Assembly: GCA_036023115.1 (NCBI GenBank)
Contig: JAYKKT010000064.1
Location: 2,165,501 to 2,229,500 of the forward strand
From: Brasenia schreberi
Taxonomy: Eukaryota; Streptophyta; Magnoliopsida; Nymphaeales; Cabombaceae
Length of the DNA: 64,000 nucleotides
Direction: 5' to 3'
Part shown: positions 51,980-63,249 of the stretch, one piece after another
Layout: every line of letters begins with the position of its first letter
Position numbering within the stretch: position 1 is the stretch's first letter
Position numbers and translations under genes: made by a program
The notes under the pieces: generated by a model
Database searches by the model: none
Told to the model about the DNA's origin: nothing
The model's input: only the letters and a program-made list of their open reading frames with translations

Positions 51980-54588
51980 AGTTGTGGAGTTGACGCTGTG
52001 CACAGTGAAGTAGTGATGCGGTCATTTACTGATTTGGTCTCTCTTGAGTGCAGTCTTGATCTTGACAGCATCTTAAATTAATGGCCAACTGTTACGCCAA
52101 TGGATCCTGTCCAAAACCTGACGCTCTCTCACCTGCCACTTCGGAGAGGATGATCGATTTTAAAAGACCATAGAGGGAATAGAGAATATTCTTCTCCACA
52201 ATTTCTCTTTTTAGCTTTTGAGAGTTGATGAACCATGGCATGCATTTGAAGCACTCAAGATGGACGGTTGATAACGCAAAACTTTGGGGTATATCGAACA
52301 ATCATGACTCCTCCCCTTAAGCTATTTCTACAAAATGAGTCTCTAGAAGACGCAAAGCTGTACCGATTCCTCCGTTGAACAACATAAAAATTTTGTGATC
52401 TCTCTCTCTCTCTCTCAAGCACAAACACACGCAATGAAAGTGGTACTAAACATACACCAATTGAATGACGATTGAGTTACGCAGAAGGAGATAAGCCGGA
52501 AGTTAGTAAGAAGGATAAAACTGATGCGAAAGTTAAAAGGAGGTGATGTTTCGTGCTGCCTTCCTATAAAGAGAACGTGGAAACTTCTCACTTCTCGCTT
52601 CCACTGCATTCATGTTTCACTGTTACAAAACCCAGGTTTTTCCGACTGTCGGTGACCTTAAACAATAAATAAAACATTTATTAAGAATCATCAAATACTC
52701 TGAAAAAGCTGCCATTTAACCTCAACTGTATGTTGTTATTAGCCTGAATTACACTCCAATCACAATAGTCAGGGCAACATCCAAACCATCAGCTACATGC
52801 GGTAGGTCTGAATACACTCAAATTGCAACCCTCAAGCCAACGTTCATATTGATCCAATAAAAGAAACGTTGACATTAGTTCGAAATCTGATAAGGAGATA
52901 GCCAACTTTTGCAAGTTCTGAAGATAAATTCGTTACACTTCTTTTAAGATAAAAAAGTAGATGATATATGTATATATATATGCATACATTAATACACACA
53001 TGTATGTGCGCGTTTGTGTATGTATGTATGTGTGTATTGAGAGTGACCCATAAAATCTAAATTTATTTAGTTTATGATGAGAGTAGGTTCTTTATACATT
53101 TACGATTTGATCAAATAAGATGTATCTGTTTTTTGTCATGTAATATATATTGAGTAAATAATAACTTATAAAGCATGAGTTAATAAGAAAAATAAGTTGA
53201 TAATCCAATTGACAGGATGTACCATGTATCGTATATGGAATGCCTTTCATACGTGGCTTGCACTCCTCAAGTGTGACTGACGAGTGACTATGTCATATAT
53301 GTTCACACTTTATAGCATATATATATATATATATATAAAGCATCTTAGGTGCATAATGATCTTATACCAACATTTCCACCATTCGATCTTTGAAATCGGT
53401 GATAGAGATTCAAATAACTTTGCTTAAATGCAAGTACACATTTACAAGGGTACATTTGGTCCAAATCTCTATCGTCAATCTTAAAGATAGGACAATGAAA
53501 ATGTTTATACAATATCGTACAACTAATACTCCCTCTCCCTCTCCCACTCTGTCTCTCTCTCTCTATATATACACATATACATGTGTGTAACACCATTTTC
53601 ATTACAGTTACTGATCACTTCAAGCATGTAAACCATTCCAATGCTGATTTACCCTTCCATGCATGAGCTTTTACACCCATCTTTTACCGACTTGTTTTCT
53701 CACAACAGAAACAGTGTTCATCATCAAAGGCAAGACTAATAAGAAATTAAGACAACATTTTCTTTCTGGTCATTGAGAGGTGTTTGTCACATTTAATTAC
53801 CATATGTCCATTTACGATGTCCTTTGGCAGTAAAACTCCTTGTGAAACTAATCTCAATAGAAATTGTTTGAGAGCTTCAATTTTTCCATGGAAATCAGTT
53901 CCTCAACTTGAAGTCTAACTCAAGAAGTCTTCTTACTCGAAGAAAGCTGAGCCTCAACCTGGGCAAATGTGTGAGCCCTAACTTATAGGCTGGTATTAAC
54001 GAGCCAAACAAGCTGAAGAGGGTCTGGTTGGAGTTAATTTGGTCCTGTTGCATGTACTGAGCCATATGCCAAACCAAACGTGACATTATAGGTGAAGCCT
54101 AAGCTAAAGCAGCCGAGCACCAGCCTGCTTATTAATTAGAACATTAAAATCAAACATCTAAGTAGAATTTTTGTGGTGAAACTGAAATTCTACTACCCGC
54201 CCCCACATGCACAGAAACAAGTAGCAAGGAAGGTAAGGCACTTTCATGTTCTTGCCCAGGAAATGCCATTATGTAACTTGTCCCACAATAACTTGGCAAT
54301 GTGCTCTTTCTGTTGCAGTGCGACACAGTGGATGAGTTCGGTTCGAAATCAATTTCAAAATTTACAAGTTGCTCTTAAGAGTCTAAACATACTGACACAA
54401 AGTTATCTTAGCTCAGTTGGACCTACTGCTCGACTAGATGCCAACCTTGATGCACCCTTTGCTAGAATAACTCAACCTATGTAGAGGATTGGGTCTTATA
54501 TAGTCAGTCATAAGTGCCGATGTACAAAGACAAGGGCTTGCATTTGGTTTTTGGCAATAAGTGAAAGTCTGCTAGATGTTTTATCAAG
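48695..54588. other. Intergenic sequence, no confident gene
   Basis: A (GA)n tract is at 51929-51978, a G-rich run at 50208-50232 and small (AT)n tracts at about 50570 and 53318-53337. Two exon-like pieces on the minus strand near 51.5-51.8 kb are discussed under rejected items. Otherwise I see only unique-looking, non-coding sequence. Confidence 0.4.
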
Positions 54589-54706
54589 AGGTATGATGTT
54601 TCCAGCATGAATGCATCGGATCAAATTATAATTCCGATGTTTAAGCATGCTTTCGGGAGAACAGCCTGAGGTTGGTGACCTCCTAGGAAGTCCTCGTGTT
54701 GCACCC
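54589..54706 (+). pseudogene. 5S rRNA-derived sequence, second copy
   Basis: The sequence aligns along 5S rRNA: ccagcatgaatgcatcgg near the 5' end, aagcatgctttcgggagaac in the A-box region, then the well-preserved ggttggtgacctcctaggaa and gtcctcgtgttgcaccctg at the 3' end. The middle is diverged, so it is not a functional 5S gene. As with the copy at 14.0 kb it could be a dispersed pseudogene or part of a Cassandra-type TRIM element. The last third is closer to true 5S than in that copy. Confidence 0.75.
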
Positions 54707-56418
54707 TGTAACGATCGAACAGAGGAAAAGGTTTTGTTAAGAGTAAGGTTATATTTCCCTCTACTAGAATAGTGTATTGTTCAAAAGAATTTTCTGGGTC
54801 CGGGTTAGATCCAGGCCCACTCGACCTGTACCTGTTAACGTGGTGATGTGTCCTGGGCGGGGATCGGCGGAGATCCACGCCCATGTTGGCGAGGGTTTAG
54901 GTGGACATGGAATGGGAGAGCGTGTTAGAATTTAGAAGCAGAGTTGTGCATGGTAGTCTTGACTCGACATATGCCCAAGCCGAGTGTGCCCAATGTGGGT
55001 CTCATCTTCCCTTAAGCCAACCTTTGGAAGTGAATAATGGACTTCTGATAAAAAAAGATTTGGAAAAATAGCAAATAACAATATAACCATATATGTTGAT
55101 TGATTCGAAAGTTGGGCTTTGCAAAACCAAACTATACACACGCTAGGGTGTCAAAACTTGCGAAATTTCAGGTCACAAATATTTGGAAATTACCATAAAC
55201 TCTCGTCTTTGATGAACTGCACAATATTTCCTCCATCAAAAACTTATGATTACCAATGATAACCATATTTATAGATGCTACAATATATTTAGATATTATA
55301 ACTTGGAAAACCAAATCATCCTGCCCACCTCTGCATGCTTGCTCGTGTCTACCAATTGCTTTTCAATAGAATAAGTGTAATTTTAAAACTTATAAGGGTT
55401 TTCAAAAATGGTTTTTGAAAATGTACGCCCTCAAGCTTCAAACTGAATTGACCAAGTTTCGGTGATAGCGTGGTGCTGTAGACTGTCTAATCCCAGCTTG
55501 CATTTAAAAAAAACTGAAATTCTCCGCAGCTTTATGAAAGGAGTGAAACATACAAACAAGGTCTAATGACGGAATGAATCCAAGGTTAGATCAGATGATC
55601 TCAGAGATCATGATCTTACGGGAAAAAAAATTAACTCTACACTAACGCAGAGCAAGATGACCTAAATGACATGTTTCAGGGTCAGAACATGATTTCCCAG
55701 ATCACATGCTCCATGATCGCAAAGAGCTAGTACTGGTGATACCAGTACAAGATGCTTACAGTTTTGATGGCATCTATTACAGAAGTCACCTAGGGATATT
55801 ATATAAGCTGCAAATCTCAGTTCTATGAAGCTCCTAACATCCGCTTATTGCCAGAGCCCAGTAAAGTTCTCACTGCTACCTCCGTTACGAATCCAAACAC
55901 CATATTATTGACTGTGTAAGCTTAAAATCTGAAGATTGGAATCACAACCTAAGAATTTGAGTTCATATTGGAATTCCGAACCTAATACCTGTCAGGCTAT
56001 AGTTTTCTTGTTCCCTGGAATCACTGGAGTTAGATCTGCCTTTCAATAAGAGGAGATCAATATCTTTTATTGCATGAGGAACTCCCTTCAGAAGCGTTTG
56101 TGAGTGCAAGGGAGTTGCATTATGAACTGAATTATAGCATTTGCAGTAGAAATATATAAAATAGATGTCATCTCTTTTCAAGGTAGATATTACATGATCT
56201 ACGACCTTTATCAGTGTCTTCAAACATGTTATTGAAACACAGAGATCATTAGAAAGTCTACATTGGCATACGCAAAGGTCACGATTACCAAGAGTTCTTG
56301 GTTTCAGGTTTAGAAGAACTACATGCAAAGCTTAAATCAACACGTGAAACAGAAGTCAAATCCTAGTTCATGATAGACATTTTTATAACCCAAGTAGAGA
56401 CAATTTCGACATCTTCAC
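54707..56418. other. Intergenic sequence and likely 3' flank of the ARF gene
   Basis: No conserved coding region was recognised. An open frame on the minus strand at 56328-55963 has no known motif and could be 3' UTR or chance. Confidence 0.35.
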
Positions 56419-56493
56419 TCAACCAGGAGTGATTGTTTCAGCTTCCTCACTTGTATATATCTGTCTGTCTCGCATTCTTTGTTGCAGAATTCT
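56419..56493 (-). CDS. Candidate terminal exon of the ARF gene
   Basis: After a good acceptor (tttttaatgctgttacag) the minus strand gives RILQQRMRDRQIYTSEEAET, then ITPG and a stop at 56421-56419. Its phase fits the donor at 57350 of the preceding ARF exon. There is no PB1 domain. If this exon is not used, the last ARF exon would instead read on to a stop at 57258. Evidence is only splice sites and phase. Confidence 0.35.
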   Translation of the reverse strand, partial: RILQQRMRDRQIYTSEEAETITPG

Positions 56494-57350
56494 CTGTAAC
56501 AGCATTAAAAAAGGTATTGTTAATTCAGCTGGAATAAACACATCAAGAACAAAGTCGATATGCAAATCAACTGAAATTAGCATACAGCACAGTTGATTAA
56601 ATTCCACCCTTGCAGGCAGACTCACGCTATTGGGAGTGAAGAACAAAGAACAGAACTAAATCAGAAATATTCATACACCACAACGCAAGATTTTTACGTG
56701 GTTCGGTAAAGCAACTCCTCGCCTCCTATAACCATGGCCACCACAGAGAAAGTTCCGCTAAGATCAAAGAGAAGATTACAAGGTGGAAGCCACTTTCGTA
56801 TACATAGATACATAAATATATATAATATGTATGTATTATGTGTGTGTAAATATGGCATTCATTAAAAACCTGAGAAATATTACATTGAAACCTATTGGAT
56901 CAGGTATACTCCAATTTTCTCGAGATGTCACTTGCCATCTATACAGAAATCTTGATAACCATTATACAGAACCACTTTTTTCCAACTCTCTACGTTTAGT
57001 TTCATGAATAGAAAACCTATTGGAGAGTTGAAAGCAGTCAGATTAATTCAGATGGTAAGGCATAATTAGAAATGTGCTGATCCGCCTGTTTGGAATTTGA
57101 GTTTGAGCTCAGATTCAGATAGAGATAACAGAAAATATGAGCAGGTCCACCTATGAAAGTTTGAATTGGTTAGGATTTTGATATAGGTTTCAGAAGCAAC
57201 TCAGGACCACCAGATGACTGGATCTAGTGAGAGATGCCTCAAAGTGACTAATAGAGTTCATGTCGGACAGTTTGCAACAAACAGAATGGTGAAAACCACA
57301 AAGAATGAAACACACACCCAGTAAGATTTTGCAGTTATTGGAGATTGTAC

Positions 57351-59926
57351 CTTTGTAAGAAAATCTTGCTGCTCCAAACCATTGGTTTCCAAGTTTAAGG
57401 GAAATCCAAAAAGCCTGCAGCCCTTTCTAGCATCACCATTTGTACCGCACCGGTTGTCGCTTGAAGTTGGTGTTATAACGCCAATGCCTTTGCTGCCATA
57501 TAGATGCCACTCTTCCAATGGTTCCAGACACTCAATCCCACTATAGACAACAGACTGGTTTGAATTTGGGCTTGTTAAAGAGATGGATCCAACATCTCTC
57601 CCTTGAGGACTCTCAACATCACATGATTGATTCATTAAATACTGAGAATTTTCTCCATAGATGCTCCACATATTAGGTTTGAGATATGCAGAAGTAACAA
57701 TATCTGTTACATGCTGGTGAGGAAAAATTACTGCAGCTGGTCTCTGATTAACACTCTGTTCTCCAAGACCATGCTTGTAATTTTTCCACATCCAGTGGCA
57801 GACATCTGCTGAAGGCTGAGATGCCAAAGGATATACTTCTTGACCTTGCAAGACCTTTTGGAATCGTTTGGATTCACCCAAGTCTCTGCCAGTGCTAACC
57901 CCAGGAATGGCAGACCTTGCTGATGGATATCCAATAGCATTAATGTCTAGCACAGTTGGCCTTAGGTGTTTTTCTGGTGGACTACACACCTTAAATTCAG
58001 AATGATTGTTTAATCGATCAGATCTTTTAAGCCCTGGTGCAAAAGCTACATTTTCTTGACCTTGCAAGACCTTATGGGATCTTACAGTTTCCCCAAAGTC
58101 CAGAGGACTCATCCCTGTCTCCAAATAAGACGTCAAGGAAATTATAAGGAAAAAACTAAAGACATCTCTTTATGAAAAATAACATAAGAAACTAAACCAT
58201 TCATACCGTCTAGGGTTGGTAATAGACAAGTCTGAAGTCTCTTTATCCGAGGTCCCACTGGGCAGCTCAAAGCTGGCAAAGACAGGGATGGTTCAATCTC
58301 CCATGGAGAAACTCTTTCTTGATGGCTAATCAATGAAGAATCATCCCATCTTACCTATTAAATATAATTATGCAGGTGCAATGAATCAGCAGGGATAGTA
58401 GGCTGCAGCAAGCAAATAGTTCATGCTCCAGGTTTGCTGCATTTGTGTGTGCGTGTGTTGGGCTGGTGGTGGATAGATACAGAGCAAAGGACAAAATGGT
58501 AAAGTACCTTAATGTACAAGACTAAATGACTTTCATATTTCAGACTATCACAAGTTACGAAAGTCATCTCTTCCCCATCATGAATAAACGGCCTCATTAA
58601 TCATGACTAATACATGTGGTTTAGGTGAACACCAGTTCAAAACTCTTGAAGAAGATGCATAGGAAGGATAGGGAACAATACACACAATATCAGGGAATAA
58701 CAACCCATATAGATTAGAGCAACTATATTAATCCTTAACTACAAATGTTGCCCGGAATTTGCCGTTAACAGTTTTTTGGCAGGTTTGCACTAATCATTTC
58801 AGAGATTTGCAATACCCATTATTGTCTTGAAAGGGTTTATTGTCATAGCTTGATGATCAATCAGAAGCTTCTCTCAAAGCAGCACCCAGACGGAATTGAA
58901 AATGCAAACTAGCCTCAAAAGAAAGAAATGGAAGTGAAAGAGGAACTTATGAAGTTTACATAGAGATAAGACAGTGAATTTTGCTTGTCACTTGATCTCC
59001 ATAAAGTTGGATATTCAATCATTAGGAATTATAAGTTCAACAATACTAGTGGGAAAAAATAGTTCTGTTCAGCACCAATAATCATCAATGAAAAGAAGGT
59101 GGACGAAAATGTGGTAACCTAGTGCCTCTGAATATACATGTACGAGTTAAAAAGCCCAACAATATGTGGGGAGAGAAGTTTGTACATTTTTGTTGCAGAA
59201 ATCCTACAGGATTCTTGAAACTGGAAACATTAGGCCCAGAGGAAGGGAGATTGTCACGTGAAGAATTTGGTAGGTGAATAGGACTTCCCCAGAATTTAAT
59301 TCCTCATCCTTGTCAAATGTATTATGTCACAGATACATGAACTTCATGTCATGGCATATAGGAAACTTCAGATATGCATATGAGAGAGAGAGATTATATG
59401 GGACTGAAATTTTTTGATTAAATACCAAAGCAACAACATTTTAACTAAACTGCACGAGAAAGCAGAAGTAATAAACAGAAATGAAGTTAATGACATTATT
59501 AACCCTATGCGACAGATGCTTAAAATAAATTGAAGTGATGCATAACGCATTATAGTTGCTGTCTTTTCACGGGCATGGAATATGCATGATAAGGGCAACG
59601 TCACATCATCCATGGTAGCATAATATTTAAAACATCTGAATATACCATCAAACATCTCCATTTTGAATTAGGCCATCTGAGGGGATCAATATCACCTACT
59701 CCTGTAATCACACCATTATACCTGCAGACACAAATCCAAGCCCCAGAGTTATCTTTATGATTAAAAAAATAAGAATCAGAGTCATGGATATTGATGTTTA
59801 AGAAACCTCTTTTCTGCAGAATCTTCCATCTCAAGCCTCATCTTAAACCTCATTCCCATGGGTAGTGGACCGCTCAGGCTTTTGACATACTTCCAATATG
59901 GAATCACAAAATTGGAAGGACTCGCC
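57351..59926 (-). CDS. ARF3: Auxin response factor, ARF3/ARF4 clade (3' part)
   Basis: This nuclear transcription factor acts in auxin response and in leaf and flower polarity. Minus-strand exons 59926-59807, 59721-59646, 58354-58207 and 58114-57351 join in phase. They encode the end of the ARF domain ([66 protein letters not shown]), then a Ser-rich middle region with two KVLQGQE motifs and a late CRLFGFPL motif. The two KVLQGQE motifs coincide with two perfect tasiR-ARF target sites, the hallmark of ARF3 and ARF4. I see no PB1 domain downstream, which favours ARF3/ETTIN over ARF4. The B3 DNA-binding exons are not in the window: the first exon here begins at an acceptor, and the following 4 kb is LINE-filled intron, so they must lie past 64 kb. 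Confidence 0.9.
57837..57857 (-). promoter_or_regulatory. tasiR-ARF target site, second in the mRNA
   Basis: The plus strand here equals the TAS3-derived tasiR-ARF (as I recall it, ttcttgaccttgcaagacc plus tt), so the ARF mRNA is fully complementary over 21 nt. It encodes the KVLQGQE at the second of the two motif copies ([11 protein letters not shown]). Confidence 0.9.
58053..58073 (-). promoter_or_regulatory. tasiR-ARF target site, first in the mRNA
   Basis: This is the same 21-nt complement to tasiR-ARF, 216 bp 5' of the other site in the mRNA, encoding [10 protein letters not shown]. In ARF3 and ARF4 two such sites are targeted by AGO7-dependent TAS3 siRNAs. Confidence 0.9.
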
Positions 59927-60010
59927 CTGCAATTCAGCACATTTCATTAAAGATATAAATGTAAAAATATAGACTTTGTCTAAAGATAGAACAGTATAGA
60001 CGCCACCAAT

Positions 60011-60099
60011 GAATTGAGAATCTATGATATGGCTTTTTTGGAGTTAACTGCTAATATGCGACAAGATCAATCTGTTGTTGTTGTTTGAATTGAGAATCT
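60011..60099 (+). mobile_element. 63-bp LINE 3' fragment with 13-bp target-site duplication
   Basis: The insert 60024-60086 has ttggagttaactgctaatat, then a jump to a TTG-repeat tail, so it is internally deleted as well as 5'-truncated. The direct repeat gaattgagaatct flanks it at 60011-60023 and 60087-60099. It lies in an ARF intron. Confidence 0.8.
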
Positions 60100-60259
60100 G
60101 CAGAAGTTAACTGATAATATTATTTGTCTTTGAGTAACATATTAGCCTCTGAAAAGCTATTTTGTTTTTATTATAGCAGGGTTGGTATATGTTATCCTCT
60201 CCATTCTCATGAGAATGCATGCCATTCTATATAATAAGAACTACAGCTTGTGAACTTAA

Positions 60260-60939
60260 AAGGTAGATGGACATACAACAACAACAACTAAGCCTTTTCC
60301 CATACTAGACGGGGTCGTCTACATGGATTCTTTGTTTCCACAGAGCTCTATCATGTGCCATGTTAGCAGTTAACTCACAATAAGCTAGATCATTCTTTAT
60401 TGTTTCTTTCCAACACTTTTGTGGTCATCCTCTACCTCTTTTAATACTTTCCAAATTTAGTTCTTATCTCACAATAAGCTAGATCATTCTTTATTGTTTC
60501 TTTCCAACACTTTTGTGGTCATTCTCTACCTCTTTTAATACTTTCCAAATTTAGTTTTTCATACCTTCTTACAGGTTCTTCTTCTGATCTTCTTTCTATT
60601 ATGTCCAAACCATCTTAAACGATATTCTCTCATTTTATCCTCTATTGGTGCCACTCCTAATTTGTTTCTAATAACCTCATTATGTATATGGTCTTTTCTT
60701 GTATGATCACTCATCTATCTCAACATCTTCATTTCTGTCACAGACATCTTTTGTACATGTTGAAGGTTAACCGCCCAACACTTAGAACCATAAAACATGG
60801 CAGGTCTAATTGCTGCTCTATAATATTTACCTTTAAATTTTAATGGTATCTTAAAGAATACCTGATGCTCCTCTCCATTTTAACCAACTAGCATTAATTC
60901 TATGTGTAACACCTTCCAGCATTAAGGTAGATGGACATA
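60260..60939 (-). mobile_element. 5'-truncated RTE LINE with 16-bp target-site duplication
   Basis: The insert 60276-60923 on the minus strand covers the thumb and C-terminal part of the LINE protein and the tail. The direct repeat aaggtagatggacata lies at 60260-60275 and 60924-60939. A 94-bp tandem duplication (copies from 60374 and 60468) lies near the 3' end of the element. Confidence 0.92.
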
Positions 60940-61217
60940 GAAGATAAAATTCATGCATAGCAGATAAACATGAGGATCACACAGATCAAACTCTGGAGTT
61001 GGATATAATTGAACCATGGAAATATAATATAATACAGCTAAAGATGGATCTTAACAGAAGTCCACTAAATGGTTGCATCCCATTGGTTGATGTAACAACG
61101 ACACACATGAATGATCTGTGAAATTGAAAGGACGATTTTCATTAGCCTGGCAGTTTTTCGGACTCATTGCATGTGACAAGAAAGGTAAAGAATGATGCCC
61201 TTGAAAGGGGTGAGGAG

Positions 61218-61437
61218 GCTTGTCTTAGATGTATATTCTATGTTTAAAAGAAACAAAATGAGTTGGACAGAAAGCAAAGGAGGTTGAGAATACAGGTCTT
61301 AAATTACCGTATATAGGAAAGAAAAGACTCGAAATGGAGTTTATATTATTGTAAATGAAGATTTAAAGGATAGTGTAATTGACATACAACGGAATGGTGA
61401 CATAATTATGATGGTGAAATTAGTTGCTACTACTAGT
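61218..61437 (+). mobile_element. LINE endonuclease-domain fragment (decayed)
   Basis: The sequence attctatgtttaaaagaaac, then aaaatgagttgg, then gaaatggagtttatattatt is a decayed copy of the LINE endonuclease region at 63690-63880 (LCLQETKWVG, RNGVGIIINKD). The stops show it is dead. It may belong to the same old copy as the reverse-transcriptase piece at 62.3-63.0 kb. Confidence 0.75.
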
Positions 61438-61830
61438 ATTATTATGGTGCTGAGAAGATTCTGTAACACTAATTAATTATGGAGTGAACCGTTAGTACCT
61501 TGATCTCCTGCAACAAAATCAGGGTTTTGCTGAAAAAATAAAAATCTTGTTGGTTGCTGTGACAATTGTCACTTCAAAAACAAAATGTAGAATTAGGACT
61601 AAGACTTTCATCATCTAATTTATTAGTTTTTCATTTGGGCAAACAAAGTATTCTTTCTTCTCCTCCAATTTTTCAGGCTAATGTTAAAAGCCTTTGGATG
61701 GAGGAGTCAAGAAATACATCCATAGGAACTAACATTAGCATAAATACAACCATAAGAACACATTGTGATATAAATATCACTTGTTATACCTATACTATTA
61801 GCAGAAATACATTTATAGGAATATATTGTA

Positions 61831-61961
61831 ATATAAGATATCACTCGTTTGACTACTAGCATGGCACATGATAGGGCTCTATGGAAACAAACAATTCATG
61901 TAGCCGACCCCATCTAGCATGGGAAAAGGCTTAGTTGTTGTTGTTATATAAGATATCACTC
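61831..61961 (+). mobile_element. 99-bp LINE 3' fragment with 16-bp target-site duplication
   Basis: The insert 61847-61945 runs from just before atggcacatgatagggctct to a TTG-repeat tail. It is flanked by atataagatatcactc at 61831-61846 and 61946-61961. Confidence 0.9.
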
Positions 61962-62319
61962 ATTATACCTATATATATCATCTATTAAGATCAATTTTTT
62001 GTTTAGCATGCATATTGCACAATAGCTAGTAGTAATTTTTCTTGAAGCTTAAGAACAATTTGTTGTTGTTGTTACTATTTCTTCAACGATCAAGTTGTGT
62101 TTGTAATTTGAATTAATGTTCAATGGATGAATGTATACCCCAATTTTGATTTATAAGAATTGTTTAGATTTTTTCTTTATTTTTCTCTATTTCTCTTGAT
62201 TTTTAAACCATTTAAAAAATATTAAGATATGATCCACATGTATCGTATCATGGAGAAAGACAATGAACATTATGATATGGTACAAACAACACTAGTTATA
62301 CCTATATATTACAGCAAAG

Positions 62320-62995
62320 GAGATGTTTGGAATTGCGAGAATTATGAGGTATCAAGATGATGAGCCATAGTATCAAATTATCAGAAAGAATTATTTAATG
62401 TAGTTTAAGACAAGTATCAAGTACAACAGAGAACTAATTTAGATTCATGTCAAAGAGATCTACTATTTATGCTATTCACCTGTTGAGACATCTTATGGAA
62501 CATTTTGGAGAAAAAAGAACCTTTATATGGTATGTATTGATCTAGAAAAAACTTATGAGTTAACATTGTATGTTATTTGCATATGACATTGTGTTAACGG
62601 ACGAGTCTAAGGAAAACGTTTATAGAAAATTGGAACTATGGAGAAAATTAGAAAGTAAAGGCTTTCGACTTAGTAGAATAAATATAGAATATATGGAATG
62701 CAACTTTGGTCATTTGATTACCTCATATGACATAGAAATTAAGATTGATATATATTTCATCATTTATAAGAAAAGTTTTAAAAACCTAAGCTCAATTTTT
62801 CAGAGTGCTAAAAAATTTGACGAAGATATTACGTGTAGAGTTAATACACATTGGTTAAAATGGATAGGTGTATCATGTATTATATGACAAGAAGATACCA
62901 ATAAAAAGTTAAAAGGAAAATATTATCGACCATCAATTAGACCCGCTTTGTTTTATAGTTATAAGTGTTGGGTATATAATGAAGATACTTCATGT
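62320..62995 (+). mobile_element. Decayed LINE reverse-transcriptase fragment
   Basis: Diverged blocks correspond to [46 protein letters not shown] and [10 protein letters not shown]. The catalytic FADD reads FAYD. Frames are broken throughout. It is the most diverged of the large LINE pieces here, apart from the 37.3-kb one. Confidence 0.8.
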
Positions 62996-63249
62996 TGAAT
63001 GGAGCAACGGATATCCAATACACGTATATAACAATCGTGAGTCACCAAAGGATGACTATGAAAAGTGTTAGAAAAGGCTCGAATAATAGCAAATTGTAAA
63101 CACCCTAAAAATTCTGTAAAAGCATGCTCTCAAAAATGTGAAAACAGGCTTATTTCAAATCCTTGATTTAAATTGAAAGATGTGAATTTCGCAAAATTCT
63201 TAAAACAAAGATTTAACTCCGCCCATGTAAGGGATCACCCTTGCATTGC
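62996..63249. other. Short spacer, nothing recognised
   Basis: About 250 bp separate the decayed LINE piece from the leader of the next LINE. No feature was recognised. Confidence 0.4.

Noticed and set aside
55963..56328. Minus-strand open frame of 121 codons downstream of the ARF.
   Set aside because: No known motif and no PB1 similarity; it could be ARF 3' UTR or chance.
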